The position numbers and the translations under genes were made by a program. A model generated the notes under the pieces. It worked only from the letters and a program-made list of their open reading frames with translations. It did not search any database and was not told the DNA's origin. From Candidatus Fermentithermobacillaceae bacterium UBA3951 (GTDB lineage: Bacteria > Bacillota > Sulfobacillia > Fermentithermobacillales > Fermentithermobacillaceae), in the NCBI GenBank assembly GCA_002385465.1, contig DGDN01000029.1, positions 44,239 through 68,936 on the forward strand: a DNA stretch of 24,698 bases, given 5' to 3'. Of the stretch, positions 1-6,720 are shown piece after piece (position 1 is the first letter of the stretch; each line of letters opens with the position of its first letter).

Positions 1-27
1 TTTTCCGTGCCGTTTGCAGTTGCTGTC

Positions 28-76
28 CCGCAGAAACGGGACCATCCTGCGGTGCATCATACGTTTTTTGCACCGC
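28..76 (+). promoter_or_regulatory. Two mutually exclusive hairpins (possible leader switch)
   Basis: CCGCAG (28-33) can pair with CTGCGG (47-52), and GCGGTGCA (49-56) can pair perfectly with TGCACCGC (69-76). The two stems share bases 49-52, so only one can form at a time. A run of six T (64-69) lies at the start of the second stem's right arm. This resembles an attenuator or switch, or it may be the tail of an upstream transcription unit. Function is not established, and there is about 290 bases to the next gene. Confidence 0.3.
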
Positions 77-231
77 TTCCAGTCGCAATCTCACAGAAAG
101 TGGCATATACCCCAGGGCAGCGCCGCATTGATTGTGTGCGCCATGAAGAGCCCCGTGATCATTCATTTCGAAGTGGCAGGACATATGGGCCCATACGCCA
201 AGACTGTCTTTACAGCTGATAAGACACTTGC

Positions 232-316
232 TAGATTAATCTTGTTAGATCAGTCTTCTTAGATTAGTCTTGTTGGATTGGTCTTGTCGGACTGGTTTTG
301 GCTGGACCGGGCTTGT
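232..316 (+). repeat. Degenerate 14-bp tandem repeat, about six units
   Basis: Successive units read TAGATTAATCTTGT (232-245), TAGATCAGTCTTCT (246-259), TAGATTAGTCTTGT (260-273), TGGATTGGTCTTGT (274-287), CGGACTGGTTTTGG (288-301) and a 15-base sixth unit CTGGACCGGGCTTGT (302-316). The consensus is close to TAGATTAGTCTTGT, and divergence grows toward the downstream gene. The array ends 47 bases before the ATG of the S component gene. It could be a repeated protein-binding site or simple slippage. The unit is not a multiple of three, so it is not a repeated coding segment. Confidence 0.7.
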
Positions 317-363
317 TACGTTAGCGGACTCGTTAAAGAGCCGTTGGAAGGACCTGATATCCA

Positions 364-870
364 ATGAAGATCAAGGAAACACTGGCCCTCACCGCAGGTG
401 CGCTCCTTCTCGCAGTATCTTTGTTGATTCCTTCGCTTCTTGCCGGTGTAGTGACTCTCCCCATTGGCCCTTTTACTGCAACTCCGGCATCCCACGTACC
501 TACCCTCTTGTCTGTGCTTCTGGGCCCTACCACGGCGGGGATCGTCGGCCTTGGCTCTGCAATCGGCTTTTTCATGAGACTCGGCCCGCTGGTCGGCTTG
601 AGAGCCGCCACGCACATACCCGTCGGGATGATTGGAGCTTGCCTCATACGTAAGGGAGTAAGCTTTCCGGTGTCGCTTTTCGCAATCGCTCCTCTACATG
701 CCAGTTTGGAGGCGCTCATAGTGCTTGCCTTCGGTTTCAGCTTGCGTGATGCGGGCATCGTGGTAGGTGTCGGGACTCTCGTCCATCACGTCGTGGACTC
801 AGTGATCGCCATCCTCATCTGGAGGGTAGTGTACCTCCGGACTCCGCTTGCAGAGCTCGGCAATAAATAG
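364..870 (+). CDS. ECF transporter S component, NiaX-like (putative niacin/vitamin uptake)
   Basis: This is a 168-residue, very hydrophobic protein with five to six predicted membrane segments. It has the layout of substrate-binding S components of energy-coupling factor transporters. The central segment with ASHVPTLLSVLLGP, GFFMRLGPLVGLRAATH and IGACLIRKG resembles the NiaX (niacin) S component group: a HVP motif, then a conserved LRA.(S/T)H motif. Such proteins sit in the membrane and borrow a shared EcfAA'T energising module, which is not encoded in this window. The ATG follows GGAAGG at good spacing. A hairpin terminator lies 45 bases downstream, so the gene seems to be its own transcription unit. 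Membership in the S component superfamily is fairly safe; the substrate is inferred from motif similarity only. Confidence 0.65.
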   Translation: MKIKETLALTAGALLLAVSLLIPSLLAGVVTLPIGPFTATPASHVPTLLSVLLGPTTAGIVGLGSAIGFFMRLGPLVGLRAATHIPVGMIGACLIRKGVSFPVSLFAIAPLHASLEALIVLAFGFSLRDAGIVVGVGTLVHHVVDSVIAILIWRVVYLRTPLAELGNK

Positions 871-914
871 CGAGCATTGAGCGATTCTTGCCAAGCATCA
901 AAGATGTAAGGAAA

Positions 915-937
915 GAGCGGGGCTGATTGCCCCGCTC
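915..937 (+). terminator. Hairpin terminator after the S component gene
   Basis: GAGCGGGGC (915-923) pairs perfectly with GCCCCGCTC (929-937) around the 5-base loop TGATT. The following stretch CTCTCATTT is pyrimidine rich but lacks a clean T run, so termination may be partial. It separates the S component gene from the membrane operon starting at 1044. Confidence 0.65.
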
Positions 938-1043
938 CTCTCATTTGAGCTTCCCAAAAAGTGATTTCCGCCCCCAGATCGTTCTAATCGTCCCAATTCA
1001 TACTTATGCTTTTCCGAAAGCCAAAACGGAGGTGAGCCCAAGA

Positions 1044-1880
1044 GTGTCTACCTTACTGGCGGCTGCAGCCGAAGCACAGGGGGTACCTAGGTGGGGCATC
1101 TTTGTTGATGTCGAAGGAGCCGTTTCGGGCTTCATAACCGCCGTCATTCTTACGGTCCTTACCTGGTACTTCGTGACTGCGGCCCGTGCCGGGCGTCCGA
1201 TGCCCGAGATAAGAAAGCTGGCGGGTCTTGATGCCATTGACGAGGCCATCGGAAGAGCCACCGAAATGGGGCGCTCAGTGTTCCTCGCCAACAGAACTGC
1301 AGGAGTCGGAAACGTTCACTCTTTTGCCTTGTGGGGCTACATGGGTTACGTCGCCAAACTCTGCGCTCAGTATGACACGCACTTCGTCAACATCGCCGGG
1401 GACTACCTGGCCGCCGCCGTGAACGAAGAGGTAATAAAACAAGCATACCTTGAAGCCGGACGTCCGGACGCATTCAAGCCGGACACGGTCCGTTACGTCC
1501 CCGGAGATCAGTGGGCGTGGACCTCTGCAGCGGCGGGAATGTTGAAGCGTGAACGTCCCGCAGCGACCATGTGGATCGGCTACTTCTACGCTGAATCCAT
1601 GACCCTGTCCGAGGTCGGTGCCCAGATCGGCGCCATCCAGATCGCTGCAACCACAAATACGGCTCAGCTGCCCTTTTTCATCGCCTCTTGCGACTACACG
1701 CTAATAGGAGAAGAAGAGTATGCCGCAGGCGCCTATCTATCCAAGGAACCTATGCTCACCGGTACCATTGTCGCCGAAGACGTAGGCAAAGTCATAGTGG
1801 CCATAGTGGTCCTCCTGGGAGTAATCGCTCAACTTGTGTCGCCCGAAGCCAACTTTGTCTCCAAGATGCTGCAATTTTAG
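1044..1880 (+). CDS. DUF6754-type membrane protein
   Basis: The product is about 278 residues. I place the start at GTG 1044 because GGAGGTGA (1028-1035) precedes it at ideal spacing; a longer frame begins inside the upstream terminator. One membrane segment lies near residues 27-46 and another near 249-265. Between them is a soluble region beginning RKLAGLDAIDEAIGRATEMGR and ending with the stretch QLPFFIASCDYTLIGEEEYAA followed by AYLSKEP. These blocks match my memory of the DUF6754 family, which has no known biochemical role. Basic residues (ARAGRPMPEIRK) after the first segment suggest a cytoplasmic central domain. It is the first gene of a four-gene cluster with gaps under 25 bases. Family confidence is moderate to high; function is unknown. 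Confidence 0.75.
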   Translation: MSTLLAAAAEAQGVPRWGIFVDVEGAVSGFITAVILTVLTWYFVTAARAGRPMPEIRKLAGLDAIDEAIGRATEMGRSVFLANRTAGVGNVHSFALWGYMGYVAKLCAQYDTHFVNIAGDYLAAAVNEEVIKQAYLEAGRPDAFKPDTVRYVPGDQWAWTSAAAGMLKRERPAATMWIGYFYAESMTLSEVGAQIGAIQIAATTNTAQLPFFIASCDYTLIGEEEYAAGAYLSKEPMLTGTIVAEDVGKVIVAIVVLLGVIAQLVSPEANFVSKMLQF

Positions 1881-1901
1881 GCGGAGGAGGTGCGAAAAGA
1901 G

Positions 1902-2537
1902 TTGAAGAGACAAGTACCCATTATCCTGACCACCGTGACGGCAGTCATAGTGTTCTTCTCTATCATCTTGTTCAAGCCCGATGCAGCAGGTTGGCCCGGA
2001 AAATTTGACCGCATGCGGCAGTTCATGGCCGCCGTCATGATGTTCATGGGCATGGCAAACATGACGAGAGTGCACGGCAGCGTTATCCGAAAGAAAGATA
2101 GGAATTGGATGTTCTCCGTGTGGCTCCTGGTGATTATGTACGTCTACGCCATTTTCGGGCTGATCGTAGGGAATACCAACACGACCTACAGGTGGTTCTA
2201 CAACGCATTCATCCCTCCCATCAACGCCACAATGTATGCAATGGTGGCCTTCTATCTAACATCGGCATCCTTCAAAGCCTTTCGGGCTAGGACGGTTGAC
2301 GCAGCCCTCATGATGGCATGCGCCGTTTGGGTGATGATCTCAAACGTGCCCGTAGGCGATATGCTGTGGAGTTCAGAATCGTGGTTGGGCGGTATGGCCG
2401 GAGTGAGAGACTGGATCGTATCGGTACCTAACTCGGCAGTATCCCGTGGGATCGCAGTAGGCAGCTTCCTGGGTGGTTTTGCGACGCAGCTCAGGATCTT
2501 CCTGGGCCTCGAGCGGCGCCACCTGGGCCAGGGTTAG
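1902..2537 (+). CDS. Polytopic membrane protein of the DUF6754 operon
   Basis: This is about a 211-residue integral membrane protein with roughly six hydrophobic segments. I prefer the TTG at 1902 because AGGAGGTG (1885-1892) lies nine bases ahead of it. A GTG at 1890 in the same frame overlaps that ribosome binding site and is less likely. Recognisable blocks are a Met-rich segment (AAVMMFMGMANMTRVHG), a central WLLVIMYVYAIFGLIVG helix, and a C-terminal PNSAVSRGIAVGSFLGG followed by LRIFLGLERRHLGQG. The last block looks strongly conserved and is probably a family signature. I recognise no characterised transporter or enzyme. Spacing of 21 bases to the gene before and 18 to the gene after shows co-transcription, so it is probably a subunit of the same membrane assembly. 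Confidence 0.75.
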   Translation: MKRQVPIILTTVTAVIVFFSIILFKPDAAGWPGKFDRMRQFMAAVMMFMGMANMTRVHGSVIRKKDRNWMFSVWLLVIMYVYAIFGLIVGNTNTTYRWFYNAFIPPINATMYAMVAFYLTSASFKAFRARTVDAALMMACAVWVMISNVPVGDMLWSSESWLGGMAGVRDWIVSVPNSAVSRGIAVGSFLGGFATQLRIFLGLERRHLGQG

Positions 2538-2555
2538 AAAGGGGGGCCAGAGATA

Positions 2556-3386
2556 ATGCTTGAGAAGCTCAGCGATCTCGACTCGAGATGGATGTATCTT
2601 GCTCTGGTAATCGTGCTGGTCATCCCCATCATAAAACCCATAGGAATGTCCATCTCAGTCAACAAAGACCTCACTCAGAGGATGTACGACTTTATTGAGG
2701 GTTTGCCATCAGGCAGCCTAATCATGTTCGACCTTGCCAGCAGTGCCTCTTCAGACACTGAGATAACTCCTATGATCTACGCGGTGATGGAGCATATGGC
2801 GAAAAAAGGGCACAAGCTCCTGGTCGCCGGCCAGTGGTCGTCCGGACTGACTTTCTGGTCGCCCCTTATCGACGAAAGAGCCAAGGAGTACGGCTGGGTC
2901 TACGGTGTCGACTACGTCAACATAGGCTTTAAGGCCGGCGGCACCGCCACTTGGCGTGCAATCGGCCAGGATTTCTGGAAGGGCGCCATGGAAGTCGATA
3001 TCAACGGCACCCCTTTCCGAGAGCTGCCGCTCATGTCCAAGGTGAGGAAGCTCGATGCCGAGACCATCGACCTCATCGTCATCTACGAGTCCGGTTCGCC
3101 GGGCATGGAAACGTGGATCACCTACTTCCCGACTGTCCCCCTATGTAAGGGCTCAGTCGCGGCAGAGATCTCCAGCTCGGTGAGGTATATCCCAACCGGG
3201 CAGCTCAAAGGACTCATCCCCGGCATGAGAGGTGCCGCGGAATACGAGAAGCTTGTTGATAGGCCCGGGATTGCTACCCAGCTCATGGACGCTCAGAGCC
3301 TGTCTCACATCCTGGTAGTTCTACTAATCGCTCTTGGCAACGTTGTCTACTTCGGGTCCAAGAAAAGATCGGCTCATGGCCGCTAA
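2556..3386 (+). CDS. Bitopic membrane protein with alpha/beta domain (DUF6754 operon)
   Basis: This is a 276-residue protein with one N-terminal membrane segment (about residues 14-33) and one near the C-terminus (SLSHILVVLLIALGNVVYFG, about 249-268), followed by a basic tail KKRSAHGR. The intervening 200 residues have alternating strand and helix character: SGSLIMFDLASSASSDTE, HKLLVAGQWSSG, YGWVYGVDYVNIGFKAGG, IDLIVIYESGSPG. The basic C-terminal tail suggests both termini are cytoplasmic and the domain is extracytoplasmic, although loop charges are not decisive. The layout, helix-domain-helix, mirrors that of the DUF6754 protein two genes upstream. ATG 2556 is preceded by a G-rich site. No catalytic motif or known family is apparent. 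Confidence 0.7.
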   Translation: MLEKLSDLDSRWMYLALVIVLVIPIIKPIGMSISVNKDLTQRMYDFIEGLPSGSLIMFDLASSASSDTEITPMIYAVMEHMAKKGHKLLVAGQWSSGLTFWSPLIDERAKEYGWVYGVDYVNIGFKAGGTATWRAIGQDFWKGAMEVDINGTPFRELPLMSKVRKLDAETIDLIVIYESGSPGMETWITYFPTVPLCKGSVAAEISSSVRYIPTGQLKGLIPGMRGAAEYEKLVDRPGIATQLMDAQSLSHILVVLLIALGNVVYFGSKKRSAHGR

Positions 3387-3401
3387 AGGAGGGAGAGAGA
3401 A

Positions 3402-4010
3402 GTGACACCGGAGGTTCAAACTTGGATTGAGGTCATCGCGACCCTCGCTATTTTCTCCTTCCTTATCAAGGAGAACCCTTTTTACCGCTTCTTCGAGTAC
3501 ACCGTGATTGGGCTGTCAGCAGCCCACAGTGTAGTCATGACCTGGGACAATTACACGAAGCCGTTCTGGGTGAACGGCATAATGAAGGGGGAGTACTACC
3601 TCCTTGTACCGGGAGCCATTGCGCTTCTATACTACTTCAGGTATGCACCTCCTAGGCACCAGTGGCTCTACAGATATCCTCTGGCTCTAATCATGGGGTA
3701 TAACATCGGTTACAGCCTGGCATACGAACCCCGGCCGTTCATGGTCCAGTTGAGAGGGACGTTTGAAGGGCTTAAGGACCTAAACAGTTTCGTCTACCTT
3801 CTCATATTCTTCGGCGTGGTCGTCTACTTCATATTCACATTCGGCAACAAGAGCCCTGGGGTAAACAGGACGCGGCGCCTAGCGCGCTATGCCATGATGA
3901 TGTATTTCGGCGTCGCATTCGGTAACACAGTCCAAGGTCGCTTCTCGCTCCTCTTGGGGAGGCTCCTGTTCCTCCTGGGAGACTGGCTCGGACTTGTGAA
4001 ATTGGGCTAG
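3402..4010 (+). CDS. Polytopic membrane protein, last gene of the DUF6754 operon
   Basis: This is a 202-residue integral membrane protein with six or seven hydrophobic segments. GTG 3402 is preceded by AAAGGAGG at nine-base spacing, which decides the start. The N-terminal block KENPFYRFFEYTVIGLSAAHS and the C-terminal block YFGVAFGNTVQGRFSLLLGRL look like conserved family signatures; I do not know a characterised member. The gene starts 15 bases after the preceding stop and ends 55 bases before a strong hairpin, closing the operon. A role as a membrane subunit together with the three genes before it is inference from synteny alone. Confidence 0.7.
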   Translation: MTPEVQTWIEVIATLAIFSFLIKENPFYRFFEYTVIGLSAAHSVVMTWDNYTKPFWVNGIMKGEYYLLVPGAIALLYYFRYAPPRHQWLYRYPLALIMGYNIGYSLAYEPRPFMVQLRGTFEGLKDLNSFVYLLIFFGVVVYFIFTFGNKSPGVNRTRRLARYAMMMYFGVAFGNTVQGRFSLLLGRLLFLLGDWLGLVKLG

Positions 4011-4065
4011 CCTGAAGCTCCGGGCCCTCACGATTCAGGTGTCGACACATCCGTGCCTAGCGAAC

Positions 4066-4093
4066 AACCCCGGGGCCAGAAGACCCCGGGGTT
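4066..4093. terminator. Hairpin between convergent genes
   Basis: AACCCCGGGG (4066-4075) pairs perfectly with CCCCGGGGTT (4084-4093) around an 8-base loop. It lies between the + strand membrane operon and the - strand FmdB-type gene and can serve both. There is no clear T run on either side. Confidence 0.65.
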
Positions 4094-4121
4094 ACTGAAC
4101 ACAGGCAAGTCCGGTGTTCCA

Positions 4122-4337
4122 TTATGAATCCGCCGCTTTTTCCTTGTCGTTTGAACCGCCACTACGGTTGTCGGTAACGTAGAAACCGGGCCCCTTGAAG
4201 ATGATGCCAATGTTCTGGCTGATCAGCTTTTTTACAGGCTCTCCGCATTCAGGACAGGTCTTAAGCGGCTCATCGGTGATCTTGCGCGTAACTTCAAAGA
4301 TTCCGCATTTAGGACACTTGTACTCGTAGACCGGCAT
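4122..4337 (-). CDS. FmdB family zinc ribbon protein
   Basis: This is a 71-residue small protein with the diagnostic N-terminus MPVYEYKCPKCG, two CxxC pairs (C8/C11 and C28/C31) forming a putative zinc ribbon, and the typical tail GIIFKGPGFYVTD. The family was named after a putative regulator in the formamidase/amidase operon of methylotrophs. It is very widespread and its role remains unclear, with nucleic-acid binding usually assumed. AGAGGAGGT precedes the ATG. The gene is transcribed toward the DUF6754 operon and shares its terminator hairpin, so a functional link is not implied. Family call is very secure. Confidence 0.92.
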   Translation of the reverse strand: MPVYEYKCPKCGIFEVTRKITDEPLKTCPECGEPVKKLISQNIGIIFKGPGFYVTDNRSGGSNDKEKAADS

Positions 4338-4469
4338 TTCGAACCTGACCTCCTCTAAACTACCGACAGCCTACATCTCTAGGATAAAACCGGTGTCAAG
4401 TACCAGTGGGATTACTGCTAGAATATGGCCTAGATGGTATTCACTTATTCACAGATTGGGGGAGCCGGG

Positions 4470-5561
4470 ATGAAGGTGCTTTGTGAGCCTAAAGCCCCTC
4501 GTGTCTCAAGAAATCCTTTGATCCTTGTTATCGCCCTTATATTCTTAACAGCAGTTATGGCCACCCTGCTGCCGGCATGCGGTGGGCAAAACCGTGAAGC
4601 AAGTGAGCCAACGGTGAGCCAAGACCCAAAGACGCCCCCTGCGGAAGACCCTTCCGAGCCGGCCCATCCGTCCGAACCACCGTTAGACCCCTCACCGCTC
4701 ACTGGGCAACCTATGGTAAGCCCTGGGAGCCCGGTAGCCGTCGCCATCGACAATAACCCGGACGCAAGGCCCCAAACCGGCCTCACCGAAGCGGATATTG
4801 TGTACGAGGTCCCGGCCGAAGGCGGAATCACCAGGTTCCTGGCTCTTTTCCACAGCAGGTCTCCCGAGGTAGTCGGACCGGTGCGCAGCTCCCGGCCCTA
4901 CTTTGCCCTTCTGGCCAAGGAGTGGGGAGCCGTGTTCGGCCATTGTGGGGGTGACCCCGAGCTCGACCGCTACATAAACGAGTGGAAAGTCGTTGACGCC
5001 AACGAGTTCGGACTGGGCCACCTGTTCTGGAGAGACAGCTCACGGCGCATGCCTCACAACTTGTACACCTCTGTAGAGAACCTCAGAAAAGTCCCTACCG
5101 AGGAACTTCCGGCTCCTTCCAAGAGGTATGAGTTCAAAGACTTCGCGGAAGAACCTGAGGCAGGGATCTCCATACGTTACGGCAGGAGCTACGCCGTTCT
5201 GTACAGGCTCGCAGAAGGAAGCTACAACCGCTACGTGCTGGAGGGGTCTCAAGCAGAACCCGTCTTGCACGTTGACCGGGAGACGGAAGAGCCGGTTTCG
5301 GCATCCAACGTCATCCTGCAGTACACCTCGCTGCGGGTGATAGATTCCGAAGGCCGCCTTAACATCGACATGGTAGGGACCGGGAAGGCCGCTTACCTCC
5401 TGGGCGGCGTATATAAGGAAGGTACTTGGGAAAAGAGCGGAGTGTTTGAGCCCACGCTCTTCTACGACGCAAGTGGAGAAAAGATCAGCCTGTCGCCCGG
5501 CCAGACATGGATCCACATAGTACCGCAGGATGTAGAGGTGAACCTCATTCTCCCGAAATAG
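4470..5561 (+). CDS. YerB-like DUF3048 lipoprotein
   Basis: From ATG 4470 (preceded by GGGGGAG) the protein has 363 residues; an in-frame ATG at 4434 lacks a good site. A hydrophobic segment near residues 16-33 leads to a lipobox LLPAC with C37 as the likely lipidated residue, followed by a Pro/Glu/Ser-rich linker. The DUF3048 region begins at SPLTGQPM and contains AVAIDNNPDARPQTGL, ADIVYEVPAEGGITRFLA and GPVRSSRPYF, all typical of YerB of Bacillus and relatives. The C-terminal DUF3048 part ends with SPGQTWIHIVPQDVEV. It should be anchored on the outer face of the cytoplasmic membrane. The exact role is unknown; a cell-envelope role is usually supposed. Confidence 0.9.
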   Translation: MKVLCEPKAPRVSRNPLILVIALIFLTAVMATLLPACGGQNREASEPTVSQDPKTPPAEDPSEPAHPSEPPLDPSPLTGQPMVSPGSPVAVAIDNNPDARPQTGLTEADIVYEVPAEGGITRFLALFHSRSPEVVGPVRSSRPYFALLAKEWGAVFGHCGGDPELDRYINEWKVVDANEFGLGHLFWRDSSRRMPHNLYTSVENLRKVPTEELPAPSKRYEFKDFAEEPEAGISIRYGRSYAVLYRLAEGSYNRYVLEGSQAEPVLHVDRETEEPVSASNVILQYTSLRVIDSEGRLNIDMVGTGKAAYLLGGVYKEGTWEKSGVFEPTLFYDASGEKISLSPGQTWIHIVPQDVEVNLILPK

Positions 5562-5625
5562 GAACATGCGGCGTAGCTTCCCGGAACTACCAGCCCAGCT
5601 ACCGGATACATCCGGACAGGTGAAA

Positions 5626-6576
5626 TCACGACTTCTGGCCGTTTAACCTCTGCGCCAGTTTATGGGCTGCGTTCACCGCTATCACGGCCCCAAAGGCGGT
5701 GGTCCCGAGTTTGCCGCCTGCGCCACCCATGTAGGGCGAGCTGAACATAAATACCAGCCCCACGATGACTCCGGCAACCGCCATCACGAGCTCGTTGGGG
5801 ATACGGTCTTTAGACGACATACCGGCAAAAGACGCACACATGCTTACTGTCGCCAGTATCATGCCGGTCTCACGAAATATCCGGGCAAAGAGGAAGAAAC
5901 CTACGAGCCCGACTAGAGCAGACCCCACGACGGGACCCCGCTTTAGCCTCACATTCACGTAATAAGCCGCTACAGAAGCCACGACCGATGTGACCAATAT
6001 TCGGAGCCCTACATCCCACGCGGGAATGGACCCTGAAAGCAAGGGGTTTCTCAAGACAGCGCAAGACAGGATACATCCGGCGCACGCTATGGTGCCGAGC
6101 TTTCCGCCGAAACCGTTAAACACGTCTTGCGCCAAGATATACAAGATGCCGGCTAGAGCGGCTGCCAGCATAATCTCTGTTTGGTTCAGCACCAATGGCG
6201 ACGCCATGCCAACGAAACTTCCACAATAGATGGGAGCTCCGTATGAGGGCAAGAGGAGTCCGGCCAGGAGTCCGACCAGCGAGGAAGCCAAGACTGCGCC
6301 CGTCCCAACGCCGTCGCTCAGCCAGTAAGAAACCAGCGCCCCAACAAAGACCGCTATGAATAGTTTGAGATCTTTTCGGGAAAACACCGGCCCTTCCCAC
6401 TTTCCCAAGGTAACGGGCCATTCAAGGTAGAACCCATAGAAGAGGCTCAAGAAAACGGCTCCGACAATGACGGCTACCGGAACGCTCGTTTGGATGGAAG
6501 CCTTCAGTGTATAGTAGTATAGCAGGCTGCAAGTTGCAGCTAGCCCCCAGAATCCCGCAGTACGTTTTGCCGTCAC
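5626..6576 (-). CDS. Internally duplicated integral membrane protein, unknown function
   Basis: The product is about 316 residues with roughly ten hydrophobic segments. I choose GTG 6576 because GGGGAGGAG lies just upstream; longer in-frame ATGs lack such a site. After a short N-terminal part, two homologous halves are visible. Residues 69-175 contain GAVLASSLVGLLAG, SFVGMASP and FGGKLGT. Residues 188-306 contain GPVVGSALVGLVGF, SFAGMSSK and AGGKLGT, with an offset of about 130 residues. That is typical of transporters with inverted or direct repeats. I do not recognise the family. It lies downstream of the hydrogenase operon but beyond its strong terminator, so it is probably a separate unit. 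A small hairpin (GGCGC/GCGCC, 6611-6625) lies in its leader. Confidence 0.7.
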   Translation of the reverse strand: MTAKRTAGFWGLAATCSLLYYYTLKASIQTSVPVAVIVGAVFLSLFYGFYLEWPVTLGKWEGPVFSRKDLKLFIAVFVGALVSYWLSDGVGTGAVLASSLVGLLAGLLLPSYGAPIYCGSFVGMASPLVLNQTEIMLAAALAGILYILAQDVFNGFGGKLGTIACAGCILSCAVLRNPLLSGSIPAWDVGLRILVTSVVASVAAYYVNVRLKRGPVVGSALVGLVGFFLFARIFRETGMILATVSMCASFAGMSSKDRIPNELVMAVAGVIVGLVFMFSSPYMGGAGGKLGTTAFGAVIAVNAAHKLAQRLNGQKS

Positions 6577-6644
6577 GCTGACTCCTCCCCGGCACTTCAT
6601 TCCCTCATATGGCGCCGAAAGCGCCGCACTAAACATAGACTATC

Positions 6645-6680
6645 AAAAAAGGATCCTGGCGGACTACTCCGCCAGGATCC
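6645..6680 (-). terminator. Strong intrinsic terminator of the hydrogenase operon
   Basis: GGATCCTGGCGGA (6651-6663) pairs perfectly over 13 bases with 6668-6680 around the 4-base loop CTAC. On the - strand the stem is followed directly by TTTTTT (6645-6650). This is a textbook rho-independent terminator ending the operon whose last gene is the hydrogenase catalytic subunit. Confidence 0.92.
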
Positions 6681-6720
6681 CTTCGGCTAGAAAACCGGTT
6701 TGACTACTCTGACTGCCGCT

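Larger units (their letters stand above)
1..363. other. Left-edge non-coding region
   Basis: I see no convincing gene here. The short open frames have no recognisable protein and no good ribosome binding site. The stretch holds two overlapping hairpins near 28-76 and a 14-bp degenerate tandem repeat at 232-316, each listed separately. A purine-rich GGAAGG lies just before the ATG at 364. The region is probably the upstream and leader region of the S component gene at 364. I checked by eye for TPP, cobalamin, fluoride and c-di-GMP riboswitch cores and recognised none. Confidence 0.5.

Noticed and set aside
7..262. Short + strand open frames at the left edge
   Set aside because: No ribosome binding site, no recognisable domain, and they run through the hairpins and the start of the tandem repeat.
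927..1043. Extended N-terminus of the DUF6754 protein from TTG 927
   Set aside because: It would start inside the terminator hairpin without a ribosome binding site, while GTG 1044 has GGAGGTGA at good spacing.
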